In this document: one piece after another, positions 35,269-43,702 of the stretch
Layout: each line of letters starts with the position of its first letter
How positions within the stretch are numbered: the first letter of the stretch is position 1
Origin: CBDCVO01 sp965223085
Lineage (GTDB): Bacteria > Pseudomonadota > Gammaproteobacteria > Ga0077536
DNA: 64,000 nt
Assembly: GCA_965223085.1 (NCBI GenBank)
Contig: OZ244981.1
Location: 3,100,001-3,164,000, forward strand
Reading direction: 5' to 3'
The notes under the pieces: model-generated
Databases searched by the model: none
The model's input: only the letters and a program-made list of their open reading frames with translations
What the model was told of the DNA's origin: nothing
Made by a program: the position numbers and the translations under genes

Positions 35269-35772
35269 TTAGATGACCACCATCGATTCGATTTCTACGG
35301 TTTCTTGCGGAACATCTTGCATATAACCGTGCTTACCGGTCGCGACATCCGTTATGGCATTGACCGTCTCGAGGCCCTCGGTGACGTGACCAAAAACGCA
35401 ATATCCCCAGCCGTCGGGAGTCGGCTTTTGGTGGTCTAGAAATAAGTTGTCTGCGACGTTGATGAAAAACTGCGCCGTAGCCGAGTGCGGTTCGTTTGTT
35501 CGTGCCATCGCGATCGTGTCTCGCGTATTACTGAGTCCGTTTGCAGCCTCGTTGGTAATCGCATCACGGGTTTGTTTTTGGTTCATGTCACGATCCAGGC
35601 CGCCTCCCTGCACCATAAAGCCTTTGATCACACGATGAAAGATAGTCCCATCATAGAATCCATCGTTTACGTACTGCAAAAAGTTTTCTACCGTTTTTGG
35701 CGCCGCTTGTTCGTTGAGTTCGACGATGATGTCACCTCTGTTAGTAACGATTTTTACCTGTATGTTGCGCAT
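35269..35772 (-). CDS. ppiB: Peptidyl-prolyl cis-trans isomerase (cyclophilin) B
   Basis: A cytoplasmic cyclophilin of 167 residues. The core segments FHRVIKGFMVQGGGLD, QKQTRDAITNEAANGLSN, TIAMARTNEPHSATAQFFINV and YCVFGHVTEGLETVNAI are conserved. The ATG at 35772 is chosen because GGAGGG lies about 4 bases upstream; an earlier in-frame ATG at 35784 has no such site. No signal peptide is present, so it is the cytosolic type. Confidence 0.95.
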   Translation of the reverse strand: MRNIQVKIVTNRGDIIVELNEQAAPKTVENFLQYVNDGFYDGTIFHRVIKGFMVQGGGLDRDMNQKQTRDAITNEAANGLSNTRDTIAMARTNEPHSATAQFFINVADNLFLDHQKPTPDGWGYCVFGHVTEGLETVNAITDVATGKHGYMQDVPQETVEIESMVVI

Positions 35773-35930
35773 CGATCCCTCCATAATGCATTATCGTAGC
35801 TTGCGTTGTGCCACACCTTGACTGGCTTATGCGCGGAAGGCAAGTCGGGTTGCCGGTGCACCTGAGGAAGCGAGCTTGTAACAGTGAGCAGCAGCGACAT
35901 TTTCGCTTGGGCGTGAGGCGTATACCTCGA

Positions 35931-35959
35931 TTGACCCAGTGTGAATGGCTGCGTATTAT
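35931..35959 (+). promoter_or_regulatory. Sigma-70-type promoter for the tRNA cluster
   Basis: TTGACC (35931-35936) and TATTAT (35954-35959) are exactly 17 bases apart, a near-consensus promoter. It lies about 40 bases before tRNA-Pro and could drive all four tRNAs. Confidence 0.7.
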
Positions 35960-35999
35960 GCCGGTCCTCCCGGCTGTCTGGGCCGGCGATGCACAGTGT

Positions 36000-36076
<77 letters not shown>

Positions 36077-36172
36077 AGCACATGCGCTAATTCGGGCGAG
36101 TAATCACGGCGTAGGAGTCACATCCGCAGACACAGTCGGTTTCCCATGCTTAAATTACCGCGCGGTTAGATT

Positions 36173-36249
36173 GCGCCTGTAGCTCATGTGGATAGAGCAT
36201 CGGCCTTCTAAGCCGAGGGTAGCAGGTTCGAATCCTGCCAGGCGCGCCA
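36173..36249 (+). tRNA. tRNA-Arg (TCT)
   Basis: Acceptor GCGCCTG/CAGGCGC, anticodon stem TCGGC/GCCGA with loop CTTCTAA gives anticodon TCT, T arm GCAGGTTCGAATCCTGC. CCA is encoded. It reads AGA codons and lies 96 bases after tRNA-Pro. Confidence 0.97.
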
Positions 36250-36367
36250 CATGGTAGAAACGCGGGACGAGAGGGTCGCTGTGCGCGCCTTCGACCTGAA
36301 GTAAGAGCGTTGCGATGGTCCTACGAAGCGTTTGTGTGCGTGAGGAGCGATAATAAAACGTGTAATG

Positions 36368-36443
36368 GTGGGCGTAGCTCAGTTGGTAGAGCACAGGATT
36401 GTGGCTCCTGCGGTCGTGGGTTCGATCCCCATCGCTCACCCCA
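36368..36443 (+). tRNA. tRNA-His (GTG)
   Basis: Acceptor GTGGGCG/CGCTCAC, anticodon stem CAGGA/TCCTG with loop TTGTGGC, anticodon GTG. The extra G at 36367 would be the -1 residue needed by HisRS, pairing with the C before CCA. CCA is encoded. A GCGATAATAA box lies 21 bases upstream. Confidence 0.97.
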
Positions 36444-36530
36444 TTTTTCGGTTTCCCGGTAGGGAAGCCAGCGCGTAGCGGAGCCGAGCGGAAGCTGCGC
36501 TTTCGCTCGTGCGATAATAATTATAAAAGA

Positions 36531-36606
36531 GGGCCTCTAGCTCAATTGGTAGAGCAGCGGACTCTTAATCCGTTGGTTCAGGGTTCGAGTCCCTGGGGGC
36601 CCACCA
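36531..36606 (+). tRNA. tRNA-Lys (CTT)
   Basis: Acceptor GGGCCTC/GGGGCCC, anticodon stem GCGGA/TCCGT with loop CTCTTAA, so the anticodon is CTT. T arm and CCA are encoded. A GCGATAATAA box precedes it by 20 bases, as for tRNA-His. Confidence 0.95.
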
Positions 36607-36703
36607 GTTCTGGCGGCGGGTTCATAGTACTACATGCCATAACTTTTTCTCACGGCATCATCGTCGCGCGTAATTTTCGGAAAACCCTGAAGGTTGGTTG
36701 GAA

Positions 36704-37180
36704 ATGAAAGGAAATAGCAAGGTTATTACGAGTCTAAATCAAGTTCTTCAAAATGAGATCGTAGCCATCAATCAGTACTTGCTGCATTCACGCATGTTGA
36801 AAAACTGGGGTATCGAGCGCCTCGCGAACCACGAGCATAAAGAGTCGCTAGACGAGATGCATCACGCCGATCATCTCGTCGAGCGGATTTTGTTTCTTGA
36901 AGGCCTACCGAATTTGCAAGATCTCGGCAAGCTGTTTATCGGTGAAGATGTGCGCGAGATCCTCGAATGCGATCTCAAGCTGGAGAACCAAGCTGTACCG
37001 GTTTTGCGGGATGGGATCTCGTGCTGCGAACAGGAAGGGGATTACGTCTCGCGCCGACTGTTGGAATCGATCCTCGATAGTGAAGAAGAACATATCGATT
37101 TCCTGGAGGCGCAATTTGATTTGATCCAACGCATGGGGCTGGAGAACTATATTCAGCTGCAGAGCACGGCTGAAGAATAA
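36704..37180 (+). CDS. bfr: Bacterioferritin
   Basis: Bacterioferritin stores iron in a 24-subunit heme-containing shell. The 158-residue subunit keeps the ferroxidase ligands (Glu in QNEIVAINQYLLHSR near 18, Glu in LDEMHHAD near 51, His near 54, Glu in EEEHID near 127) and the heme-ligand Met in DEMHHAD. The LEGLPNLQDLGKL segment is family-typical. The ATG at 36704 is preferred; the in-frame TTG at 36698 is an alternative. bfd lies convergently downstream. Confidence 0.96.
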   Translation: MKGNSKVITSLNQVLQNEIVAINQYLLHSRMLKNWGIERLANHEHKESLDEMHHADHLVERILFLEGLPNLQDLGKLFIGEDVREILECDLKLENQAVPVLRDGISCCEQEGDYVSRRLLESILDSEEEHIDFLEAQFDLIQRMGLENYIQLQSTAEE

Positions 37181-37273
37181 CGGGAGCTCTACACCACGCC
37201 TAGGCGCCGCACAGGAAGCTTTGCGGCTCCCCCGTAACGGCCTAGGCAACGCGATTAGAATGTCGGGCAGACG

Positions 37274-37474
37274 TTACGACAGGTCGGAAGCCCCTGTCGT
37301 GGTGCGGTTCGAACACCGGACCTCCTTAATGAGTTCGTCGGCGAATTCGAGGCACCGGCCGCAGCGCGGTGGTTTACCGAGTTTTTGATAAATTTGCTGG
37401 GCGCAAGTGAACCCGGCACGCGCTGCCTCGCGAATATCGTCTTCCCGGTGACCGTTGCACAAACATACATACAT
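37274..37474 (-). CDS. bfd: Bacterioferritin-associated ferredoxin
   Basis: Bfd passes electrons to bacterioferritin heme to release stored iron. The 66-residue protein has the four [2Fe-2S] cysteines in MYVCLCNG (C-x-C) and PRCGRC (C-x2-C), with the Bfd fold in between. It is convergent with bfr, 93 bases apart, and has a Fur-like site upstream, fitting iron-limited expression. Confidence 0.93.
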   Translation of the reverse strand: MYVCLCNGHREDDIREAARAGFTCAQQIYQKLGKPPRCGRCLEFADELIKEVRCSNRTTTGASDLS

Positions 37475-37481
37475 GGTGAAA

Positions 37482-37525
37482 CCATAGTCTAAATAAGAAT
37501 CATTGTCAATTACGAATGATTGTCA
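37482..37525 (-). promoter_or_regulatory. Putative Fur box upstream of bfd
   Basis: AT-rich sequence with repeated GAATCATTGTC and GAATGATTGTC elements lies 8-50 bases upstream of the bfd start. The stretch ending at 37507 matches about 13 of 19 positions of the Fur consensus GATAATGATAATCATTATC; a second, overlapping element follows. Position and context support Fur control. Confidence 0.6.
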
Positions 37526-37542
37526 AATGCGAATACGATCAG

Positions 37543-38424
37543 CTACGGCGACGGGCGCTGCGCCCGCGCTTGGTACCTGAGCAACAGCCCCGCCGCCGAG
37601 GCGAGCAGCAACAGCGGTGCGGGCAAGGGGATCACCGGGATCGGTTCGGTCGAAAAGCTCCTCACCTCACCCTCTAGTATTGCCAATACAGCCACCGGAT
37701 CGCCCACCGCGAACGTTGGGGTCGTGAGTGACAATGTCCCGTTCACAGCGGCGTCTGAGAACGCATTAATGATTTCTGCCGTGTCAGAGGCGATATTTCC
37801 GCTTGCACCGGTGGTGTAGATCAATTGGGGTGTCATGCGCGCCGTTGGCCGTAGCGCATTATTCGAATTCAACTCGCTATGCTCGCTAGAGATCATTGCG
37901 CGAGCTGAATATTGAACGCTAAACGTGTAGGCGCCTGCGGCGGGCGCAAGAAATTCACCGTAACGCCCCATATTCCCCGCCGATGAACTCGTGTAGGCAG
38001 CGTCTACGAGCAAGGATATGCGGTCTTGACCGACAACGCTCACTTGCTGGCTCACGAGGCCGCCGTCGGACGTCGATTGAGCGACCGCCCAGTTCTCGTT
38101 CGGCTCGATGCTATGGTCGAGCGTAGTCCCGTTGCTCGCATCGCCCTCCCAATAGCTGACCTCGATATCGTCCGCTTGGCAGGGTTGAAAATTTAGACCG
38201 AGGTTCAGCGGGTCGATGCAGCTTGGGTTCCAGTTGATCAGGTCGGTGACATCATTGCCGTTGGCGAGCACGGTAAAGGTGTTCCACAAAATTTCCCCGC
38301 TCGCAACGGCAGTTGCCTTGGCGTTGGAGATGTAACCGAAAGCAAATATCAGCAGCACCACGATAGTACCGTTGCCAGTGTGCGCCCGTGCATCGGCGCG
38401 GATCGTCTCGCCTTGCTTGACCAT
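37543..38424 (-). CDS. PEP-CTERM/VPLPA-type sorted secreted protein
   Basis: The 293-residue protein has an N-terminal signal-like helix (GTIVVLLIFAFGYISNAKATA), a large beta-rich extracellular region and a C-terminal sorting tail: short IPLPAP motif, hydrophobic helix LLLLASAAGLLL and the basic RYQARAQR. This is the architecture of PEP-CTERM proteins, recognised by exosortase. GAGGAAGGACT before the ATG gives a good RBS. No exosortase or EPS gene is in the window. Adhesion or biofilm role is only an inference from the class. Confidence 0.8.
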   Translation of the reverse strand: MVKQGETIRADARAHTGNGTIVVLLIFAFGYISNAKATAVASGEILWNTFTVLANGNDVTDLINWNPSCIDPLNLGLNFQPCQADDIEVSYWEGDASNGTTLDHSIEPNENWAVAQSTSDGGLVSQQVSVVGQDRISLLVDAAYTSSSAGNMGRYGEFLAPAAGAYTFSVQYSARAMISSEHSELNSNNALRPTARMTPQLIYTTGASGNIASDTAEIINAFSDAAVNGTLSLTTPTFAVGDPVAVLAILEGEVRSFSTEPIPVIPLPAPLLLLASAAGLLLRYQARAQRPSP

Positions 38425-38750
38425 AGTCCTTCCTCACACAGCCTGTTTTATTTTCTTGTGCGCAGACTATATCCGATCCGCGCGTGATCACGAAATCATA
38501 GGATGGGGGAATAGTGACCGCACCGGGCGTTATGGCGAGAATGAGTTGCGCCGCGATTTAGCGGCGGTGTGACGGCGAGTGGCGCTGAGGCGAGTCGTTT
38601 ACTATCGACTCCTGGTGCGGCTGCGCTTATACTCATGCACTGCACGCTGCCCGTTCGCGCATCGCATACCCCACGGGCAAGAAACTTATGCGGTATATCG
38701 CGGGCAAACCATAGCGCCACGGCGGCAACGCATTGCGCGCTGCCGGATCA
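38425..38750. other. Gene-free stretch between the sorted protein and the GGDEF-EAL gene
   Basis: No gene is supported. On the minus strand the RBS of the sorted protein is at the left end. On the plus strand TCGACT and TATACT (38633-38638) are 17 bases apart, a possible promoter with nothing obvious downstream except the antisense of the GGDEF-EAL gene. Short frames here have no RBS or family features. Confidence 0.35.
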
Positions 38751-41531
38751 CTAGACGTTGACGGCGTTTCGGGGCACGGCGGCGTCCGCAGAGCGCGTCG
38801 TCGCCAGGGATCTATTGCTTTCCAGCAACAGGTGTTCAAACTGCGTGGCGTCGACCGGTGGCCCGAAAAAGTAACCTTGGATCAGGTCACAGCGGTGACG
38901 TCTTAAGTAATCAACTTGAATTTGTTCCTCGACACCCTCAGCGACCAAGGTCATGGAGAGCGCTTGTCCGAGCGAAATAATGGCATCGATAATGCCTTCG
39001 CTTCGTTGGTCGTGACCAATTCCCTCGACGAAGGCCCGATCGATCTTCAAGGTGTCTACTGGCATTCGCTGAATGTATTGCAGCGAAGAATTACCGGTGC
39101 CGAAGTCGTCGATCGCGATGCGAAAACCCGCCGCTTTCATGCGTTGCATGGTTGCAACTGTGTGCTCTAAATCGTTGCAGGCGGCGGTCTCGGTTATTTC
39201 TAATTCGAGTCGTTGTGCATCGAGTCCGCTTTCTTCGAGCGCGGTCTGCAGCCGTTCCAGTAAGCGCTGGTCGTTGAACTGACGCGCGGAGACGTTGATT
39301 CCGACGGTAAAGTCATTGAGTCCACGTTTTGACCATTGCGCCAGATGCCGGCACGCTTGCCGCATCACGAATTCGCCGATTTCGTGAATTGCACCGCTGC
39401 GTTCCGCTTCGTCGACGAATTCGCCGGGCCCGACCAGTCCGAGCGTGGGGTGATGCCAGCGTATCAGGGCCTCGCAACCGACGACTTGGTTGTTCGAAGT
39501 CGCGACTTTCGGCTGGAAAAACAGCACGAATTCATCTTCCTCTAGCGCTTTGGCGAGTTCACTCTTCAAGCGCAAGCGACGTGCCACCCGGGCGTGCAGT
39601 TCGTGTGAGTGAAAACCAAAACCGTGGCGTCCTTGATCTTTCACCGCGTACATGGCGGTGTCCGCGTTGCGCAACAGCTCTTCGGCGTTATCGGCATCGC
39701 TAGGAAATATTGACGCGCCGATACTCGCACCGATACGAACTTCTTCGCCGTGGAGGTTGATAACTTCTTTCAGCGCTCCCAGTAGTTTGTGTGCTAAGGC
39801 GTGGAGTTGGCGACGCGCGGTGATCTCTGAGCGATCGAGATCGGGCAGGACAACGACAAACTCATCGCCCCCCAGACGCGCGACGGCGTCGGTCGTGCGC
39901 ACCGTATCCAACAAACGGTTTGCAATGGTCTGCAGCAGTTGATCGCCGGCCGAATGACCTAGGGAATCGTTGATTTCTTTGAAATCATCGAGGTCAACGA
40001 ACAAAACCCCTACAGCTTGCTCGGTACGCACAGCCCGCCGCAATGCGGTGTGTAAAATATCAATCAGCATGCGTCGGTTAGGAAGATCGGTAAGGGTATC
40101 GATGTGGGCTTGCCGATACAGGCGTCGCTCCTGCGCCGCGTTTTCGACTACGATGGTTGCGCGGTGAATGAGCTCTTGTAGGCGCGTGTAGCCGTCCGTC
40201 GGTAAGCCGCGATTGTGACGCATCCCAGCGAACAGCGCGCCGTAGTGGGCATCGTCGACGACGAGAGGAAATATGTGGCCGGACATTACGCCGTGACGAA
40301 CGATCGGCTCTAGGGCGCCGAGGTGCGAATCACCGGAAATCGCCAACGGTCCGCTGATAGATGTCAGGCGTTTGACTGCGCCGGAGTCGATTTCGATTTC
40401 TTCAATATCGACACCGTCTTCTAAGCTGATCGCGACGATCGCCGTTGGCGGCAGCACATCGACGACGAGGCACAAACAGGCGGCGTCGCAATCGACGAGT
40501 TCTGGCACACTCTCCACGAGCAGTCGCAGCGTGCTTTTTAGGTCTTTCGATGCGAGCATGGTGTGATCGATCGAGGACAGCTTAGATAAAACTTCGAATT
40601 GACGTTTCATCTGCGCGGCCATGTCATTAAACGCATTGCCGAGTTGCTCGACTTCATCGCCGCTGTCAATGTCGACACGAACATCGAAGTTACTGGCAAC
40701 GAGTTTCTCAGTTCCCGCCGTTAGTTGGCGCAAGGGATCAAGGAGTCGCCTTATTGTGATGAGAGATACGAAAATGACGATCAGCAAGGTCAGGACGATA
40801 ACTGGGGCGATAACGCGAGGAAAGTTCCCGCCTAATGCGGTGGCGCTGACTTTCGGCCGCCACACTACGACTTCCCAAGCAGGAATGGCGAAGTCGCCGG
40901 CCATGAAGATTTCCCACCGCGAAAGATCGTAGTCGCGCGCCTCGTAGGTAATCGTGGATGAATACGGTGCCTGTAACATCGTTGTGGTCAAGTGCGGGGC
41001 AAACGTCGTTGACTTGGAGCATTGCAGAGGTTTGTTTAGATTATCGACGTAGCAGTAGCTCGAGTTAGCTTCGACGGTTGCGTACGGTGAAGGCAACTCG
41101 TTGAAACGCTTAAGCAGCACGCGCTGTGGTGGTCCGCGACGCGGCACTAATCTGCCGATGAAACCACGACCTTGTTCAACTTTAATAACTGCACCCCCCG
41201 CAAGCACACGTTCACGGTCGTCGGCGCTCAGGGCTAAGGTGTCGAGTCTCGCGAACTCTAATCCGCTGATCGCCTCGGATGCGTCGAGGTCGCCGGTGGC
41301 GAGGTGTTCTCGAATTTCGATATCGCGCTGGCGCAACCAATCGTGTAACGCGAGGCCTGCTTGTTTTACGCCGCGCCGATCATGGTCGCTGTGAATGTCA
41401 CGAAGTTCCGAGGAATATTCCCAATAACTCAGCAGCCCAAGTAAAACGGTCGGGAGCATCGCGGCGAGGACGAATAACGCAACAAGTCGACGCGCGAACG
41501 GCGAGGCGATCATTGTTGACTGGGTACTCAA
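38751..41531 (-). CDS. Membrane GGDEF-EAL c-di-GMP enzyme with HAMP and GAF-like regions
   Basis: The 926-residue protein has a transmembrane segment near 13-35, a periplasmic region with a Cys pair (SSYCYVDNLNKPLQCS), a second transmembrane segment near 240-262, HAMP (about 263-315), a GAF-like sensor region, then GGDEF (LGGDEFVVVLP near 565) and EAL (CEALIRWHHP near 695, DDFGTGNSSL near 820). Both signature motifs are intact, so either synthesis or hydrolysis of c-di-GMP is possible; many such tandem proteins use only one. The frame begins TTG at 41531, overlapping the pseudopilin stop (TTGA); ATG at 41513 is an alternative. Confidence 0.93.
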   Translation of the reverse strand: MSTQSTMIASPFARRLVALFVLAAMLPTVLLGLLSYWEYSSELRDIHSDHDRRGVKQAGLALHDWLRQRDIEIREHLATGDLDASEAISGLEFARLDTLALSADDRERVLAGGAVIKVEQGRGFIGRLVPRRGPPQRVLLKRFNELPSPYATVEANSSYCYVDNLNKPLQCSKSTTFAPHLTTTMLQAPYSSTITYEARDYDLSRWEIFMAGDFAIPAWEVVVWRPKVSATALGGNFPRVIAPVIVLTLLIVIFVSLITIRRLLDPLRQLTAGTEKLVASNFDVRVDIDSGDEVEQLGNAFNDMAAQMKRQFEVLSKLSSIDHTMLASKDLKSTLRLLVESVPELVDCDAACLCLVVDVLPPTAIVAISLEDGVDIEEIEIDSGAVKRLTSISGPLAISGDSHLGALEPIVRHGVMSGHIFPLVVDDAHYGALFAGMRHNRGLPTDGYTRLQELIHRATIVVENAAQERRLYRQAHIDTLTDLPNRRMLIDILHTALRRAVRTEQAVGVLFVDLDDFKEINDSLGHSAGDQLLQTIANRLLDTVRTTDAVARLGGDEFVVVLPDLDRSEITARRQLHALAHKLLGALKEVINLHGEEVRIGASIGASIFPSDADNAEELLRNADTAMYAVKDQGRHGFGFHSHELHARVARRLRLKSELAKALEEDEFVLFFQPKVATSNNQVVGCEALIRWHHPTLGLVGPGEFVDEAERSGAIHEIGEFVMRQACRHLAQWSKRGLNDFTVGINVSARQFNDQRLLERLQTALEESGLDAQRLELEITETAACNDLEHTVATMQRMKAAGFRIAIDDFGTGNSSLQYIQRMPVDTLKIDRAFVEGIGHDQRSEGIIDAIISLGQALSMTLVAEGVEEQIQVDYLRRHRCDLIQGYFFGPPVDATQFEHLLLESNRSLATTRSADAAVPRNAVNV

Positions 41532-42010
41532 TAGTCGCTCGCCTTGCCGACGAACGAGCCGTTGTTAGCTCGCACGACGTCGTCTTGACTCGAAACGGCG
41601 TTTAGTTGGCTGGCGGATTGGCCGTCGCGGCCACGCGCGTAGAGATCGTAGTCGCTGTTAATCGGTATTAGATTGTGATCTTTGCGCGAACTCGTGACGC
41701 CACTGAGGCCGCCGCCGTCGATGCGCAAATAAACGTAGGCATTGCCCCACGGATCGACGGGAATATCACCGACGGCCTGGTTAAGCGCGTTGGGATAGGC
41801 GCCCAAGTTTGAATAGTAACGAGCGATCATGAGGTCCATGCGGCGAATGTCCTGAATTGCTTCACTCACCCGAGTCTTTTCGACGTAAGCGCGATACGTC
41901 GGCAGTGTCACAATCGCAAGGACGGACGCTATGGCCACCGCCACCATCAGCTCAAGCAGCGTGAAACCTAGAGCGTGCCGATCGCCTTGCATAGCAATTG
42001 AGCGCTCCAT
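41528..42010 (-). CDS. Type IV prepilin / GspG-like pseudopilin
   Basis: The 160-residue protein has the prepilin leader GFTLLELMVAVAIASVLAIV, with cleavage after Gly and Glu at +5, followed by a globular domain with DPWGNAYVYL and DHNLIPINSDYDLYARGRDG, a GspG-like core and calcium-site region. The first ATG at 42010 or the one at 41992 could be used. Its stop overlaps the GGDEF-EAL start. No other pilus or T2SS gene is in the window, so it is an orphan pseudopilin next to a c-di-GMP enzyme. Confidence 0.88.
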   Translation of the reverse strand: MERSIAMQGDRHALGFTLLELMVAVAIASVLAIVTLPTYRAYVEKTRVSEAIQDIRRMDLMIARYYSNLGAYPNALNQAVGDIPVDPWGNAYVYLRIDGGGLSGVTSSRKDHNLIPINSDYDLYARGRDGQSASQLNAVSSQDDVVRANNGSFVGKASDY

Positions 42011-42178
42011 GTCTCTAAATTCACATACCGCCCAATACTGAATGACAGAATTCCCTCCGCTTAAGGACGCAGGGGCCTCGAGGCGAACAACAGCGCCCGC
42101 CCGTTCACCATCAACCGCGACAGAGGTCCACGGATAGTTAGCGGTTAAAAGGTAAAATAGTTGAGGATTAGCGCGTTG

Positions 42179-42625
42179 CTAGTGGGTGGTATGTCGATCG
42201 GATCCTTGCATCGAATCCGCTGCGGCCTCACCAGGGCTCGCGTGGTGCATGGTAATGAACCACCGGCCGTGGTAGGCGCGGTAAATGTTCGTCGCGATCA
42301 CCGGCGCAAATGTTTGCGGGAAGTTCGCCAGCCTGATGTGTTCTTTTACGACGTGAATAGCCAGTTCCGCGTACGCGCTAGCGCTGACCGTCTCGATCTC
42401 GAAAAAACGTGGTATGGCGGTGGCGAACAACTGCTCCCAACTCGCGCGAATAGCACGAGGGCCGCGCAATATGTCGCCAAGTGGATGGACGCAGACCACA
42501 TCGTCGGTATCGGCCCAGACAGCCATCATGTCTTCGACCACGGAGCGACTGAACGCGTCATAGAAAGCAGCTTCCGTGTTCGCGGCGGAATCAAATCCGT
42601 GCATGTAGTCGCGCTGAACACTCAC
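42179..42625 (-). CDS. SnoaL/NTF2-like protein
   Basis: The 148-residue protein resembles the NTF2-like superfamily: AAFYDAFSRSVVEDMMAVWADTDDVVCVHPLG and the later NIYRAYHGRWFITMHHAS. Such small cone-shaped proteins act as isomerases, dehydratases or ligand binders, and the specific role is unknown. A GTG at 42625 overlaps the upstream stop (GTGA); an ATG at 42604 is an alternative. Confidence 0.78.
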   Translation of the reverse strand: MSVQRDYMHGFDSAANTEAAFYDAFSRSVVEDMMAVWADTDDVVCVHPLGDILRGPRAIRASWEQLFATAIPRFFEIETVSASAYAELAIHVVKEHIRLANFPQTFAPVIATNIYRAYHGRWFITMHHASPGEAAADSMQGSDRHTTH

Positions 42626-43197
42626 AGAGATTCGGTCGTCGGCTTGTTTTCTGCTACGCTCCCGGTGGCGCCGGTATCCGGTCCATCGAGCGTCGCGTCG
42701 GGCGCCGTGCTTGGATTGCGCGCTGCTTCTCCACGCTCGGGCCCGGGGTAGCCGGCCTGTTTGAGCGCGAGGTCGAGTGCGCTACGACTGTAACCGCTCA
42801 CGACTTCCGCCCCGATCGTTACCGCGGGCACGGTCAACGTACCGGTCGCGTCTTTAAGCGCCTGCTGGTTGACGGCGTCCTCAGAAACATTTTTCTCTTC
42901 GAAGGGGAAACCCCTACCCTGTAGCAGTTGGCGCATCATGTCGCAGGCATCGCATTGGGGCACTGAATAGAAGACTATCGGTGCAGCGGCGGTGATCGCT
43001 TCTAAGTCGGGACCTTTTACGGTTCGTAATCCTCGGATTTTGCGTTCCGATTCCTTTTTCATCTCGGGTGGGCACGAGCTGCGAAACGAGCGCTCGCCAT
43101 TAGCGTCCACGCATTCCACGATGGTTACGGCATTGACGCCTAGGGGCGCGACGGCGGATAAAACGAGCAGTGACGTCAAGATTTTCAAGCCCCGCAT
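42622..43197 (-). CDS. Exported glutaredoxin-like protein with DUF4124-type N-terminus
   Basis: The 191-residue protein starts with a signal peptide (MRGLKILTSLLVLSAVAPLGVNA), then a short DUF4124-like region (VECVDANGERSFRSSCPP) and a glutaredoxin fold with the active-site CxxC in SVPQCDACDMMRQLL and the cis-Pro in LTVPAVTIG. A periplasmic thiol role is inferred from the signal peptide. The ATG at 43197 has GGAG 9 bases upstream, so it is preferred to an earlier ATG. The tail is Pro/Gly-rich. Confidence 0.82.
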   Translation of the reverse strand: MRGLKILTSLLVLSAVAPLGVNAVTIVECVDANGERSFRSSCPPEMKKESERKIRGLRTVKGPDLEAITAAAPIVFYSVPQCDACDMMRQLLQGRGFPFEEKNVSEDAVNQQALKDATGTLTVPAVTIGAEVVSGYSRSALDLALKQAGYPGPERGEAARNPSTAPDATLDGPDTGATGSVAENKPTTESL

Positions 43198-43590
<393 letters not shown>

Positions 43591-43596
43591 GAACTC

Positions 43597-43620
43597 GCCC
43601 GTTAAATTCGGGCATATTTT
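43597..43620 (+). terminator. Weak intrinsic terminator after tRNA-Leu
   Basis: Short hairpin GCCCG (43597-43601), loop TTAAATT, CGGGC (43609-43613), followed by ATATTTT. The five-base stem is short, so the strength is doubtful. Confidence 0.5.
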
Positions 43621-43702
43621 GTAACGTCAGATAGGTTTATGCGCCGGGTCCCAAGCGAGCGACGGCTGGGAGCCATTGCCCGAATCCAAATAAAAGGTAC
43701 AC

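Noticed and set aside
38569..38761. Short frames in the spacer after the sorted protein
   Set aside because: No RBS, overlapping frames on both strands, and no recognisable motif.
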